Shown here in pieces: positions 8,337 through 17,464 of a stretch of 64,000 nt of DNA. Source of the DNA: Lachnospiraceae bacterium (GTDB lineage Bacteria > Bacillota > Clostridia > Lachnospirales > Lachnospiraceae). The position numbers were made by a program, and so were the translations under genes. Under the pieces are notes generated by a model. The model did not search any database, was not told the origin of the DNA, and saw nothing but the letters and a program-made list of their open reading frames with translations. The stretch's first letter is position 1; each line of letters opens with the position of its first letter. The stretch covers positions 38,573 through 102,572 of the forward strand of contig JAGAYR010000021.1 of assembly GCA_017940415.1 (NCBI GenBank), in the 5' to 3' direction.

Positions 8337-9686
8337 TTAGAACATCCTGTCCTGTATGAGATTAGCCAGTTTTTCAGCTTCCTCGCGGATCATATTCTGA
8401 TCCTTTCCCTCGATCATAACCCTTACCAAAGGCTCTGTTCCGGAGGGTCTTATAAGAACTCTTCCCTCGCCCGCAAACTTCTCTTCAAGCTTCTTGATCG
8501 CATCTGCGATCTCGGGATATTCAAGGTACTTATCCTTCTTATGATTTGCAACCTTAGCACCCACAAGTGCCTGAGGAAGAACCTCCATAACTGTTGCAAG
8601 TTCGGAAAGCTTCTTTCCGGAATCTACCATAACCTTGAGAAGGTGAAGTGCGGATAAAAGTCCGTCACCGGTAGTGTTTTCATCAAGGAAGATAATGTGA
8701 CCGGACTGCTCTCCTCCGAGAGATGCACCGATCTCTTTCATCTTCTCCATAACATACCTGTCGCCTACTGCGGTTCTCTCCAGATTGATGCCGTTCTTTT
8801 CACAGCTGAGCGAGAATCCCAGATTACTCATTACGGTAGCGACAATGGTGTCTTTTTTGAGAGTTCCCTCTTTCTTCATGCTGCATCCGACGATTGCCAT
8901 GATCTGGTCGCCGTCAACAACTTTACCGTTCTCATCAACAGCAAGAAGTCTGTCCGCATCTCCGTCGAAAGCAAGTCCCACATCAGCCTTCTCGTAAACG
9001 ACTCTTGCACAGAGTTCTTCCATGTGGGTCGATCCGCAGTTTGCGTTGATGTTGGTCCCATCGGGATGATTGTGGATTGCGATAACATTTGCACCCGCTT
9101 TTCTGAGAGCTTCGATGGAGGTGTAATGCGATGCACCCTCTGCGCAGTCAGCTACGATCTTAAGTCCGCTCAAGTTAACGGGTACGCTTCTTACAGCGTG
9201 ATTGATATATTCTTCCCTTGCATCGGTACGAACCTTGATCTTACCGACTCCGGATCCGATGGGGAACTGAATGTCCTCCATATTTCTCTTGATCTGATCT
9301 TCGATCTCATCTTCAAGTGCATCGGGAAGTTTGAATCCGTCAGCATCGAAGAATTTGATACCGTTAAACTCTACGGGATTGTGTGATGCGGAGATAACTA
9401 CTCCGGCATCTGCCATGTACTTGCGGGTAAGATAAGCAACCGCAGGAGTGGGGATGACACCAACATAGATACAGTTAGCTCCGACGCTGCAGGCACCTGC
9501 CATAAGTGCGGATGCGAGCATATCTCCCGAGATTCTGGTATCGCAGCCTACCATGATGGTGGGCTTGTGGTTCTGCTGTTTGGTCAGGACATAAGCACCT
9601 GCCTGGCCGAGTTTCATTGCAAGATCGAGAGTAAGTTCTTCGTTGGCGATTCCTCTTACTCCGTCAGTTCCAAACATTCTGGACAT
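8337..9686 (-). CDS. glmM: phosphoglucosamine mutase
   Basis: This is a 449-residue GlmM, converting glucosamine-6-phosphate to glucosamine-1-phosphate for UDP-GlcNAc and peptidoglycan synthesis. The start 'MSRMFGTDGVRG', the phosphoserine loop 'ISASHNP' with Ser101, the Mg-binding 'DGDADR', and the C-terminal phosphate-binding 'IRPSGTEPLVRVM' are all intact. Length is normal for the family. It follows cdaA and cdaR in the same orientation, the conserved Firmicute arrangement in which the diadenylate cyclase is regulated by CdaR and GlmM. Confidence 0.97.
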   Translation of the reverse strand: MSRMFGTDGVRGIANEELTLDLAMKLGQAGAYVLTKQQNHKPTIMVGCDTRISGDMLASALMAGACSVGANCIYVGVIPTPAVAYLTRKYMADAGVVISASHNPVEFNGIKFFDADGFKLPDALEDEIEDQIKRNMEDIQFPIGSGVGKIKVRTDAREEYINHAVRSVPVNLSGLKIVADCAEGASHYTSIEALRKAGANVIAIHNHPDGTNINANCGSTHMEELCARVVYEKADVGLAFDGDADRLLAVDENGKVVDGDQIMAIVGCSMKKEGTLKKDTIVATVMSNLGFSLSCEKNGINLERTAVGDRYVMEKMKEIGASLGGEQSGHIIFLDENTTGDGLLSALHLLKVMVDSGKKLSELATVMEVLPQALVGAKVANHKKDKYLEYPEIADAIKKLEEKFAGEGRVLIRPSGTEPLVRVMIEGKDQNMIREEAEKLANLIQDRMF

Positions 9687-9703
9687 TTCCGTTCTCCTTA
9701 GCT

Positions 9704-10990
9704 TCAGACATCTTCTTCAACGAGGGTCAGCTGAACTCTTACATAAACTGCATCAGCATTTACATGATCGCTCAGATTGAATTTGACGGGTATGGTAACG
9801 ATATCTCCGTCAGTTATGTCCGTAATATTATTTGCGGTGAGATAAGAATCTATCTCGACGATTCCGGTGAGAGATTCATTGCTCACCGCATTGAGCTCTG
9901 TTTCAAGACCTACCAGTCTGACATTTATATCCTCGGTTCCCACGATCTCCGCGTTGAATCCTTCAGGGATGTCGTGAAGGAGAAGTGCTTCGGGTGATAT
10001 GGTCAGGTTCTTCTCAAGCATCTTCTCGATGTATGCCGTAACGGATATTTCACCGTCAAAACTCTTGTCTTCGAATTCGACTCCGCTGGGAAGATATCTG
10101 GTCAGATCATAAGTTGCCGTTATATCGTTTCTTGCGGATCCTATATCAACGGGATCGGTTATATCGATACTTGTGATTCCGTTAAGAACGCTGGTGTCGC
10201 CCGCTATTGTGATAACCTCGGGATCAACGGACAGATCGCCGGTATAAATATAACCCACTGAAGGGTCGCCGGTAACCGATGCGTAAATAGGAACTCTCTT
10301 GGTGGAAAGAACCGTAACGGTGGTGGTCACATAATCGGTCTGCTTAACGATCAGCTCATTCTCAATTCTGTTTCCGGTAGCATCATAGAGGTAAATCTCC
10401 ATGTCTGCGGATATGGTCTTTATGGCACCGTCCAGATCTATGGTAACAAGAGCATATGCGATCCTGTCCACAGCGGAAGCGGGACCTGATATCTCAAGTC
10501 TGTTTCTTGCAAGCTTAACTCCGCCCTGTACGCAGCCTTCTCCCACCTCTCCGATAAGCTGATACTGTATATTTACATATTTGGTCTTCTTATCATCAAC
10601 GCTTATGAGAAGTTCGTCATGATCTGCGATTATTCTCTCCGCTCTGTCGAGGGAATAGGTGATGGGAACGGTACCGTCCTCATTTATCTCGGACAGATCG
10701 GCAACCGCAGATATATCTGATGCGGACAATGTGCTGATAACGGATTCGGGAGCCCTCACGGTTACTTTGACAACGTCCGTCTGATCCAGTATCTGATATA
10801 CCTTACCCTGTGCCTCAAGCTGTTCTGCATTGATAAGGGTTACTCTTACGTTGGAAAAAGAAACCGTTCCAACAGGGTTGGAGATCTGGGCTACGATGAC
10901 CCAGAGAACGAATGCCAGTGCCACCGACAAAAGCTTCAGTCCGAAATTGTTTGTGATTATATTTCCGAGGCGTTTTAATGTTTTCATCAT
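9704..10990 (-). CDS. cdaR: YbbR-domain protein, regulator of the diadenylate cyclase
   Basis: Start chosen at the ATG 10990-10988. It overlaps the cdaA stop as ATGA and has GGAGG 8 nt upstream; the ATG five codons earlier lacks this. The result is 428 residues: one N-terminal transmembrane helix ('FGLKLLSVALAFVLWVIVAQ') followed by repeated beta-rich YbbR domains outside the membrane, e.g. 'VPITYSLDRAE' and 'KRVPIYASVTGDPSVGYIYTG'. In Bacillus and Listeria CdaR binds CdaA and tunes c-di-AMP synthesis. Function is assigned by domain and operon position. Confidence 0.92.
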   Translation of the reverse strand: MMKTLKRLGNIITNNFGLKLLSVALAFVLWVIVAQISNPVGTVSFSNVRVTLINAEQLEAQGKVYQILDQTDVVKVTVRAPESVISTLSASDISAVADLSEINEDGTVPITYSLDRAERIIADHDELLISVDDKKTKYVNIQYQLIGEVGEGCVQGGVKLARNRLEISGPASAVDRIAYALVTIDLDGAIKTISADMEIYLYDATGNRIENELIVKQTDYVTTTVTVLSTKRVPIYASVTGDPSVGYIYTGDLSVDPEVITIAGDTSVLNGITSIDITDPVDIGSARNDITATYDLTRYLPSGVEFEDKSFDGEISVTAYIEKMLEKNLTISPEALLLHDIPEGFNAEIVGTEDINVRLVGLETELNAVSNESLTGIVEIDSYLTANNITDITDGDIVTIPVKFNLSDHVNADAVYVRVQLTLVEEDV

Positions 10991-11853
10991 TTTCTGCGCC
11001 TCCATTTTTTGCTTGCATCCTCATTTCCTTCTTCAGCGAAAAGTCCGAGTTCGGAAATGATGTAATTTTTAAGGGCTTCTTCGCCCAGGTTTCTCTCAAG
11101 CTGTCCTTCGTGAGCTGCGGATACTCTTCCGGTCTCCTCGGATACGATGATGATCACCGCATCATATTCTTCGGACATTCCAAGCCCCGCTCTGTGTCTT
11201 GTTCCCAGTTCCTTGGATATGGTCTGTGACTGGGTAAGAGGCAGATAACATGTAGCCGCTGAAATACGGTTGTTTCTTATGGTTACTGCGCCGTCATGAA
11301 GAGGCGTATTCTTTTCAAATATATTGATAAGGAGCTGGTTTGTGATGTCCGCATCAACTTTGATACCGGTCTCATCAATCCTGGATACGGACTCTTTGTT
11401 CTCGATAACGATAAGTGCTCCGGTTCTTACCCTGCCCATCTGGAAGCATGCTCTTACGATCTCATCAATGCTCTTTCTGGAAAGAATCTCCTCCGCGGGC
11501 TTCTGTCCGAAATCAAACATTCCTCCGATGACATTGGTCTTTCCCAGTGACTCGAGAGCTTTTCTGAGCTCGGGCTGAAGAACAACGATCAGTGCGATGA
11601 CCGCAAACTGGAGAATGTTGCTGGCGAGCCAGAGAATGGTATCCATGTGAAAGAGCTTTGCGAGGCAGATAAAGATGATGATCACAAAGAGGCCCTTTAA
11701 GAGGGACCATGCTCTGCTCTGGTGAATCCACTTGATCATGTAGTACAAAAGAACGGCAATGATTATGATCTCGGTATAATCCTGCCACTCGATCGTACCC
11801 ATGTAGGTCACGAAGCTGTTCAGATATTCCATTGTGTCATTTAAAAATGTCAT
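10987..11853 (-). CDS. cdaA: diadenylate cyclase CdaA (DacA/YbbP type)
   Basis: This 288-residue membrane enzyme makes cyclic di-AMP from two ATP. Three hydrophobic helices occupy about residues 28-92. The DAC domain follows with the catalytic 'DGAVTI' (Asp187-Ala189) and 'GTRHRAGLGMSE' (RHR 219-221), both intact. c-di-AMP controls potassium uptake and osmolyte and cell-wall homeostasis in Firmicutes. The gene is coupled to cdaR by a 4-nt overlap and followed by glmM. Confidence 0.97.
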   Translation of the reverse strand: MTFLNDTMEYLNSFVTYMGTIEWQDYTEIIIIAVLLYYMIKWIHQSRAWSLLKGLFVIIIFICLAKLFHMDTILWLASNILQFAVIALIVVLQPELRKALESLGKTNVIGGMFDFGQKPAEEILSRKSIDEIVRACFQMGRVRTGALIVIENKESVSRIDETGIKVDADITNQLLINIFEKNTPLHDGAVTIRNNRISAATCYLPLTQSQTISKELGTRHRAGLGMSEEYDAVIIIVSEETGRVSAAHEGQLERNLGEEALKNYIISELGLFAEEGNEDASKKWRRRK

Positions 11854-11878
11854 CCGTCAGCCTTCTTAAAACTTTGGT

Positions 11879-12910
11879 TTATTTCTTTTTCTCTTCTCCG
11901 GGAATGGGAGCGGTGAGATAATCTGTGTCAAATTCTTCGGTGAACTCACCTGCTAAGGGTTCACGGCTTGCGCTTGTATGAGTCTTGTGAGAACGGTTGA
12001 TGTTCTTGACTCTTCTCTCGGGAGCGGCAACGCTCATCTTAGGTACTGCTTTTACGTAGTAATAATATTCGTCGTCTTCAAACTGCACGCGTTCCGTTCG
12101 CGTATAATCCACGCAGAATTTGAAGAATTCCAGAACCTTGCCTGCACCTACCGCCAGGATACATCCGATGAATACACCGAAGATATTAAAACCTGCGGAT
12201 TTAACAACGCCGCCTACAAGAACGATGATGAGGCAGAGAGCTGCTCCGGAAAGCATTGCGATGGTCCAGCAGTGCTCGATGGGAAGTCTCCTGATCACAT
12301 AGACAACGATTGTGGTGATGGCAAATGCAAGTATAAGAACCAGCATCTGCTTGTTTCCGAGAAGGGAATCAATGATGAGTCTGATCTCGCCCATCAGATC
12401 CGAGATGTTTCCGGATACATTGGCAGCATTGGTGGTTACGGTGTTAAGCGCAAAATAAACGATGACACCGCATACGACGGAAAGTGCCGAAGCGGGGCCT
12501 CCGATAAGTCCCATGACTACGGGGATCACGTAGGGAATCTTAAGCACAAAGAGCATGGGAGTGATGACTATGCAAAGTGATTCGGAAGGAGTAAATCTCA
12601 GATAAATGAGATACACCAGCATGTAGATCACTGCAATGATGATCGCAATCTCGGGTGAGAGCGCGAATACATGTGCCATCGAAACTAAAGCTCCGAATAA
12701 AAGTATTGCTCCCGTGGGGAGAAAAGAAGCCGCAAGAGCTACGATAAGTACAATGCCGACATTGTTCAGCTTGCTCATGTAACCGAGTTTTCCGTTTATC
12801 ATGAGCATCATGATGAATGCAAGCAGGAACTTTACAACGGGTATTGCAAAAACATCATACTTGGTAAAAAACAACTTGATATTATCTCTGATCTCTAAAA
12901 GCTTAGTCAT
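11879..12910 (-). CDS. polytopic membrane protein of unknown function upstream of cdaA
   Basis: This 343-residue protein has about nine hydrophobic segments up to residue 275. A polar cytoplasmic tail then begins after 'FFKFCVDYTRTERVQFEDDEYYYYVKAV' spaced residues and ends with an acidic segment and a lysine cluster. The tetra-tyrosine stretch and charged tail look like a conserved signature, and I recall similar unannotated proteins next to cdaA in Lachnospiraceae, but I cannot name a family. It lies 25 nt upstream of cdaA in the same direction. A link to cell envelope or c-di-AMP signalling is inference from position only. Confidence 0.7.
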   Translation of the reverse strand: MTKLLEIRDNIKLFFTKYDVFAIPVVKFLLAFIMMLMINGKLGYMSKLNNVGIVLIVALAASFLPTGAILLFGALVSMAHVFALSPEIAIIIAVIYMLVYLIYLRFTPSESLCIVITPMLFVLKIPYVIPVVMGLIGGPASALSVVCGVIVYFALNTVTTNAANVSGNISDLMGEIRLIIDSLLGNKQMLVLILAFAITTIVVYVIRRLPIEHCWTIAMLSGAALCLIIVLVGGVVKSAGFNIFGVFIGCILAVGAGKVLEFFKFCVDYTRTERVQFEDDEYYYYVKAVPKMSVAAPERRVKNINRSHKTHTSASREPLAGEFTEEFDTDYLTAPIPGEEKKK

Positions 12911-12927
12911 AACATTTCCTTACTGTC

Positions 12928-13317
12928 TTACTGTTTATCATACATACGTCTGAGGACCTTAAGATTCCTGAAATACTTCTTGAGGCTCCTTCTGGAGGCG
13001 TTGTATTTGATGGTGCAGACTACATATGTGATCATCACGTAGATACCGGTGAACCACAGATATCTGATCATGATGTTCCTTGCAAAATCAAGTATGTCTA
13101 TGTCGTACATGCTTGCCATAAATGTCTCGAAATTGTAGTAGATATACAATCCGAGAATGAGCGCATATGACAAAGTAGCGCAGACGATTCCCTTGAGGAT
13201 GCCGACTGCTATATAGTCGCCTTTGAAAAATCTGACGACGTTCATATGCTTCTTTCCTTCACCGGCCTCATAAGCGGCCATTCTCGTCATAAGTATGACT
13301 CTGTCTTCATTAAGCAT
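12928..13317 (-). CDS. small membrane protein of unknown function
   Basis: The gene encodes about 129 residues from the ATG at 13317. A TTG nine codons earlier (13344) with AGGTG upstream is an alternative start, so the N-terminus is uncertain. The protein opens with a polar stretch ('NEDRVILMTRMAAYEAGEGKKH'-like spacing), then two hydrophobic helices (about 39-60 and 86-108 of the ATG form) and a basic C-terminus 'KYFRNLKVLRRMYDKQ'. It precedes the polytopic membrane gene by 17 nt, in line with the cdaA operon. No family was recognised. Confidence 0.65.
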   Translation of the reverse strand: MLNEDRVILMTRMAAYEAGEGKKHMNVVRFFKGDYIAVGILKGIVCATLSYALILGLYIYYNFETFMASMYDIDILDFARNIMIRYLWFTGIYVMITYVVCTIKYNASRRSLKKYFRNLKVLRRMYDKQ

Positions 13318-13347
13318 TTTTAAACCACATTCCCATACACACAATCA

Positions 13348-13395
13348 GTCACCTGCCCTATTCCAAGTCCCAAAAGGACTGATATGACAGGTGAC
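13348..13395. repeat. inverted repeat GTCACCTG...CAGGTGAC
   Basis: Perfect 8-nt outer arms (13348-13355 and 13388-13395) enclose an inner GTCC/GGAC stem. It lies between the stop of the yvyF-like gene and the following membrane-protein gene. The outer arms resemble the GGTGAC/GTCACC arms of the repeats at 53-60 kb, but the GGGGACG core is not preserved. It may be a distant relative or an unrelated processing or termination structure. Confidence 0.5.
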
Positions 13396-13413
13396 CGTAT
13401 GTTTAAATCAAGA

Positions 13414-13836
13414 TCATTTGTCGAGGAAACGCATCTTCGGATTTTCCTTGAGATTTTCCTTAAGATCTTTCCTGACCTGCTGCGTTGCAGCTTTATGTGC
13501 ATTGATAATACTGTTAAGGCCGTTGGTTACGCTGGCCTTACATCTGTCACAATATCTTCCGGATCTGATAGGTGCTCCGCAGCTTTCACAATTGAGCATA
13601 AGAGCGGAATCTTCGGTAACTTCAAGTCTGTCATCTCTGAGCCACTGACGGATCTGACCCGGATCTACTCCGCAGGCTTCGGATACTTCGCTGATACCTA
13701 CACCCTTGTGCTCTCTGATGTATTCTTTTACTTCCTGGAATTTAGCTTCGGTCTGCTCCCTGCAAAGAGGGCAGATAGGCGGTCCTGCGATATAATTGAA
13801 GAGCTTTCCGCAGTTCTTACAATTTCGTACGTTCAT
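13414..13836 (-). CDS. yvyF: YvyF-like zinc-ribbon flagellar operon protein (TIGR03826 type)
   Basis: This 140-residue protein has an N-terminal zinc ribbon ('CKNCGKLF...PPICPLCRE'), a central winged-helix-like segment ('GISEVSEACGVDPGQIRQWLRDDRL') and a second treble-cysteine motif ('CESCGAPIRSGRYCDRCK'). This matches the family called flagellar operon protein TIGR03826. In Bacillus subtilis yvyF lies between comFC and flgM, and here it directly follows the comF gene, which supports the call. A strong GGAGGTGG site precedes the ATG. Role: probably regulation of flagellar or competence genes; the mechanism is unknown to me. Confidence 0.8.
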   Translation of the reverse strand: MNVRNCKNCGKLFNYIAGPPICPLCREQTEAKFQEVKEYIREHKGVGISEVSEACGVDPGQIRQWLRDDRLEVTEDSALMLNCESCGAPIRSGRYCDRCKASVTNGLNSIINAHKAATQQVRKDLKENLKENPKMRFLDK

Positions 13837-13864
13837 TAAAGATCCACCTCCGTAAATATTATTC

Positions 13865-14605
13865 CTATATCCCGGCTCCGGACGCCAGTGTCATGCAGTA
13901 CACGCTCTCGGCTCCCGCCTCAAGAAGTACTTTGGCACAGGCATCAGTTGTGGCACCTGTTGTATATATATCATCTATCAATAATATACGCTTTGATTTT
14001 ACTACACTTTGCCCGCTCTTGAAAGCATTTTTGAGATTTTTTTGACGCTCCGCGGGGCTCAAAAGCTTCATGGGAGCGGTATTTCTGACCCTTTTCAAAG
14101 CTCCCGGATAAAAGGGTATATTTGTCAGTTTTGAGACCTCGCCTGCGTAGTCTTCAGCCTGATTGTAGCCTCTTTTCAGCATTTTCTTTTTGGAGAGAGG
14201 GACGCAGACTATGGCGTCAGGCTTTGTCATGGCCAGGTAATCCCCGAGTATCTTAACCGAGCTTTCGGCGAAAAAAGCGGCATATTCACGCCGACCCAGG
14301 TATTTGAACCTGTAGACCGGATTGCTTATGCAGGGATATTCGAACACACTCCTGCATCTTACAAAAGAATGCTCGTTTCGCTTGCAGTCACCGCATATTC
14401 CCTCGCCGAAATTAAGCTTTTTCCCGCATTTTTCACACCATGGATATCTGAGCGCCTTTAAGGATCTCAAGCAGTCAAGGCATATCTTTTCTCCGTAAGG
14501 CGCGGCATTATCACACACGGGACATCTTGCGGGATAAACAAGGTCTACCGCCTTAGCGGCCGCACGCTTCAATGAGTCTTTCAGCAAAAGAAGTGTATCT
14601 GTCAT
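13865..14605 (-). CDS. comF: ComF family phosphoribosyltransferase-like protein
   Basis: The protein has 246 residues. The N-terminal part has a zinc-binding 'CPVCDNAAPYGEKICLDC' and 'CEKCGKKL...GICGDC' pattern. The C-terminal part carries the PRPP-binding motif 'ILLIDDIYTTGAT' of the type I phosphoribosyltransferase fold. ComFC proteins are needed for natural transformation in Bacillus and relatives, working with the ComFA helicase, which is absent here. The frame overlaps the 3' end of recD2 by 53 nt. That is unusually long, and no good internal start was seen before the zinc motif. Confidence 0.88.
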   Translation of the reverse strand: MTDTLLLLKDSLKRAAAKAVDLVYPARCPVCDNAAPYGEKICLDCLRSLKALRYPWCEKCGKKLNFGEGICGDCKRNEHSFVRCRSVFEYPCISNPVYRFKYLGRREYAAFFAESSVKILGDYLAMTKPDAIVCVPLSKKKMLKRGYNQAEDYAGEVSKLTNIPFYPGALKRVRNTAPMKLLSPAERQKNLKNAFKSGQSVVKSKRILLIDDIYTTGATTDACAKVLLEAGAESVYCMTLASGAGI

Positions 14606-16790
14606 TCGAACCTCTCGTATCGGTCATACGGTGAATGGTCTGTGAACTTCCGAGAAGCACCACGCAGGACTTGGCCCTGGTGATACCGGTATAAAGCAGG
14701 TTCCTGTAAACCAGCGGCATGGGCGGATCGAGAACGGGAATGATGACCGCGGGATATTCGCTTCCCTGGGACTTATGGATGGTCATGGCATATGAAAGGT
14801 CCAGTTCATCCAGTTCGGAAAAAGAATACTTCGCTACTCTTCCGTCATCGAAAAGCACCGTCATTGTTCTGGCAGCTTCATCTATCCTTCTGATGCGGCC
14901 CAGGTCTCCGTTAAAAACTCCCGTTCCGGCCCTCTGAAGAGACTCAAGCCTTTCGTCCGTAGTCCACTCAAGTTTGTAATCGTTCTTGGTCTGCATTACC
15001 TTGTCGCCCTCGCGGTAAAGAGTATCTCCGTAGATATACTCTGCTTTGGTCTGAGCGGGAGGGTTCAGGATCTGCTGCAGGAATCTGTTTAATTCATAAG
15101 CGCCCAGCGCACCCTTTTTCATGGGGGTGAGCACCTGGATATCAAATTTACTGCAATGAATATATGCAGGCAGTTTATCCGAGATCATCCATCCGATGGT
15201 CTGTTTGATCACATTTGAATCATCTCTTTCCAGGAAAATAAAATCCCTTATGGAAGATGAAAGTTCTATATGTTCACCCTTGTCGATCTTGTGGGCGTTG
15301 ATGACTATATTACTGGTCTCGTCCTGTCTGAAGATTTTCTCAAGCTTTACCATGGGGAAAGCAGGACAGGAACAAATATCATTTAAGACGCATCCTGGAC
15401 CGACGCTGGGAAGCTGTGAGGCATCACCCACAAGTATCAGTCTCGAGGATATGGGAACCGCCGATAAAAGGGCTTTGAACAGCATTATGTCAACCATTGA
15501 CAATTCGTCAATTATGATAACATCCGCTTCCAGAGGGTCTTCCGCGTTCTTTTGGAAGATTACGGACTGCCCCGACTCATCAGCCATGGAAGTCACCCCG
15601 AGGAGTCTGTGAATGGTGGTAGCCTCGTATCCGGTAGCCTCCGTCATCCTCTTGGCAGCTCGTCCCGTGGGTGCCGCAAGAAGGATCTCCAGCCCCTGGT
15701 TCATGAAGTAGCCGATGATCATGTTGATGGTGGTGGTCTTACCTGTTCCGGGACCTCCGGTCAGAATAAAGAGTCCGTTTTTGATGCACTCTTTTACCGC
15801 GTTTACCTGGAGAGGGTCCGTCTGCATGGCATTGCCCTCTGCAATCTTAACGATATCCCTTTCGATCTTCTCATCAAGTCCGGGGAGATCTTTCATCATG
15901 GGGATATTCTTCTCAGCAAGCATCCTGGCACAGGAAAGCTCGGCGAAATAAAAAGCGGGAAGATAGATCTTATCCTTATCGGTCTTGAGTTTTCCGGCGT
16001 GGATAAGCTCTTCCAGTGCGGATTCCACACTTCCGTGTTCGGGCCCCAGAAGCTGCTTTGTGTAGTCTATAAGTATTTCTTTGGGAAGATAGCAATGGCC
16101 TTCCGAAGCGCTTTCCGTCAAAGCATAGGTTATTCCCGCCATGCATCTTTCGGCGCTTCCCGGATCCATTCCCAGTTTGGATGCGATATCATCGGCAGTC
16201 TTAAATCCGATGCCTCTCACATCCTCCGCAAGTTTATAAGGGTTGGTCTTGATCACGGTAATGTAATCGGGACCGTAGTTGTCATATATCTTAACCGCCA
16301 TGCTCTGGGTGATACCCAGACCGCTCATGGCTACCATGGCATCGCGGAGGTCTCTTTTTTCCTCCATTGCGACCGCTATCTCCATGGCTTTTCTCTTACT
16401 GATGCCTTTGATCTCCGCAAGGCGCTCGGGTTCCTCTTCTATGATCCTAAAGGTGTCGTCCCCGAATTTGCTTACGATCTTGGAAGCCAGCTTTTCGCCC
16501 ACGCCGGATACAGCGCCCGATGCAAGATATCTCTCCATTGCCTGAGAATCCGCGGGAGGAATAATCTTGTAGGACTCGGCCTTGAACTGAATTCCGAATT
16601 TGGGATGGTCCACGTACGAGCCGGTAACTTCGATGGTGTCGCCTTTTGATACGTCGGGCATCTTACCCACTACCGTCTCATCGGATCCGTCGCAAATAAG
16701 AGAGAGGGCTTTATAGCCGTTCTCATGTTTCTCAAAAAAGACTTTATCGACATAGCCTTTTAAAACATTTTCTTCCTGCGAAAAATCCAA
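14553..16790 (-). CDS. recD2: RecD2 ATP-dependent 5'-3' DNA helicase
   Basis: The 745 residues are typical of RecD2, the RecBC-independent form. An N-terminal OB-like region is followed by helix-hairpin-helix units ('SGVGEKLASKIV', 'VRGIGFKTADDIA') to about residue 210. The SF1B motor has Walker A 'GGPGTGKT' at 345-352, 'VIIIDELSMVD' (motif II), 'LVGDASQLPSVGPG' (motif III) and the C-terminal 'AMTIHKSQGSEYPAVIIP' (motifs V/VI). RecD2 acts in genome maintenance at stalled forks. It is the first gene of a short operon with comF and yvyF. Confidence 0.95.
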   Translation of the reverse strand: MDFSQEENVLKGYVDKVFFEKHENGYKALSLICDGSDETVVGKMPDVSKGDTIEVTGSYVDHPKFGIQFKAESYKIIPPADSQAMERYLASGAVSGVGEKLASKIVSKFGDDTFRIIEEEPERLAEIKGISKRKAMEIAVAMEEKRDLRDAMVAMSGLGITQSMAVKIYDNYGPDYITVIKTNPYKLAEDVRGIGFKTADDIASKLGMDPGSAERCMAGITYALTESASEGHCYLPKEILIDYTKQLLGPEHGSVESALEELIHAGKLKTDKDKIYLPAFYFAELSCARMLAEKNIPMMKDLPGLDEKIERDIVKIAEGNAMQTDPLQVNAVKECIKNGLFILTGGPGTGKTTTINMIIGYFMNQGLEILLAAPTGRAAKRMTEATGYEATTIHRLLGVTSMADESGQSVIFQKNAEDPLEADVIIIDELSMVDIMLFKALLSAVPISSRLILVGDASQLPSVGPGCVLNDICSCPAFPMVKLEKIFRQDETSNIVINAHKIDKGEHIELSSSIRDFIFLERDDSNVIKQTIGWMISDKLPAYIHCSKFDIQVLTPMKKGALGAYELNRFLQQILNPPAQTKAEYIYGDTLYREGDKVMQTKNDYKLEWTTDERLESLQRAGTGVFNGDLGRIRRIDEAARTMTVLFDDGRVAKYSFSELDELDLSYAMTIHKSQGSEYPAVIIPVLDPPMPLVYRNLLYTGITRAKSCVVLLGSSQTIHRMTDTRGSNDRYTSFAERLIEACGR

Positions 16791-16906
16791 ACTAAATACT
16801 CCTCATGCAAAGTCTGAAACTGTTCTCCGAATCTTTCAGTCCGAAGCAGAAGGCTTCAAACCATATGCGCGGAATGCGCGAAGTAAGACAAGTTCACTAC
16901 CTGTCT

Positions 16907-16935
16907 AGGATATCACTAAGAGGGCAATAAGACAA
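16907..16935 (-). promoter_or_regulatory. putative promoter of recD2
   Basis: On the minus strand TTGTCT (16935-16930) and TATCCT (16912-16907) are 17 nt apart, about 115 nt upstream of the recD2 ATG. The sequence between the promoter and the gene includes a GCGC..GCGC palindrome. This is a consensus match only. Confidence 0.35.
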
Positions 16936-17023
16936 ATTAAGGTTATATTAAACCTACTTTAATTCCCTCTTTCTCCCCCGCATGAGAATGGCCCCCTCAA
17001 AAGACGGTCTTTTACCTCGGGCA

Positions 17024-17461
17024 GGCTATAATTTCGCTCATTTATGAGCTTTTTATAGCCCCAAACCTCCTCAGAAACCGGTTCTTCACTCAAAAAGGCT
17101 ATAATTTTGCCGTTTTTCGGCACTTTTTTAGCCCCTGACTTCCTCAGAAGCTTCTTTCCACCTCAAAAAGGCTATAATTTTGCCGTTTTTCGCGAGTTTT
17201 TTAGCCCCTGACCACATCTAAATCCATGTTTTCCCTAGAAAAGGCTATAATTTTGGCTTTTATCTCGATTTTTTTAGCCCCCAGCTTCCTCAGAAGCTAA
17301 TTTACACACCAAAAAGGCTATAATTTCCGCGTTTTTCTTGATTTTTTTAGCCCCACCACTTCAAGCCACTGCCATATCCCACAGAAAAGGCTAATAAAGT
17401 GGAAGTTTCTGAGGATTTATTAGCCCGACAAGTCGCCACGGCCGAAAAGATGTGTAAATAG
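17024..17461. repeat. tandem array of six 73-bp hairpin units (array 1)
   Basis: Units begin at 17024, 17097, 17170, 17243, 17316 and 17389, exactly 73 bp apart. Each is a 37-nt hairpin-forming segment (GGCTATAATTT...TTTTTTAGCC) followed by a 36-nt less conserved segment ending in an A run. Stems differ but pair: unit 1 GGCTATAA/TTATAGCC, unit 6 GGCTAATAAA/TTTATTAGCC, unit 2 GGCTA/TAGCC with inner TGCCG/CGGCA. Units 2 and 4 carry TTCCTCAGAAG between hairpins; unit 6 has TTCTGAGGA in its loop. On the minus strand each stem is followed by TTTT, like a weak terminator. This array fills most of the 724-bp gap between the flagellar operon and recD2; no gene is present. Confidence 0.9.
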
Positions 17462-17464
17462 TAA

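Noticed and set aside
17024-17461. CRISPR array (73-bp period, 37 + 36 bp)
   Set aside because: In a CRISPR array repeats are nearly identical and spacers unrelated. Here the 37-bp part varies with compensatory changes, the 36-bp part is partly shared, and no cas gene is near.
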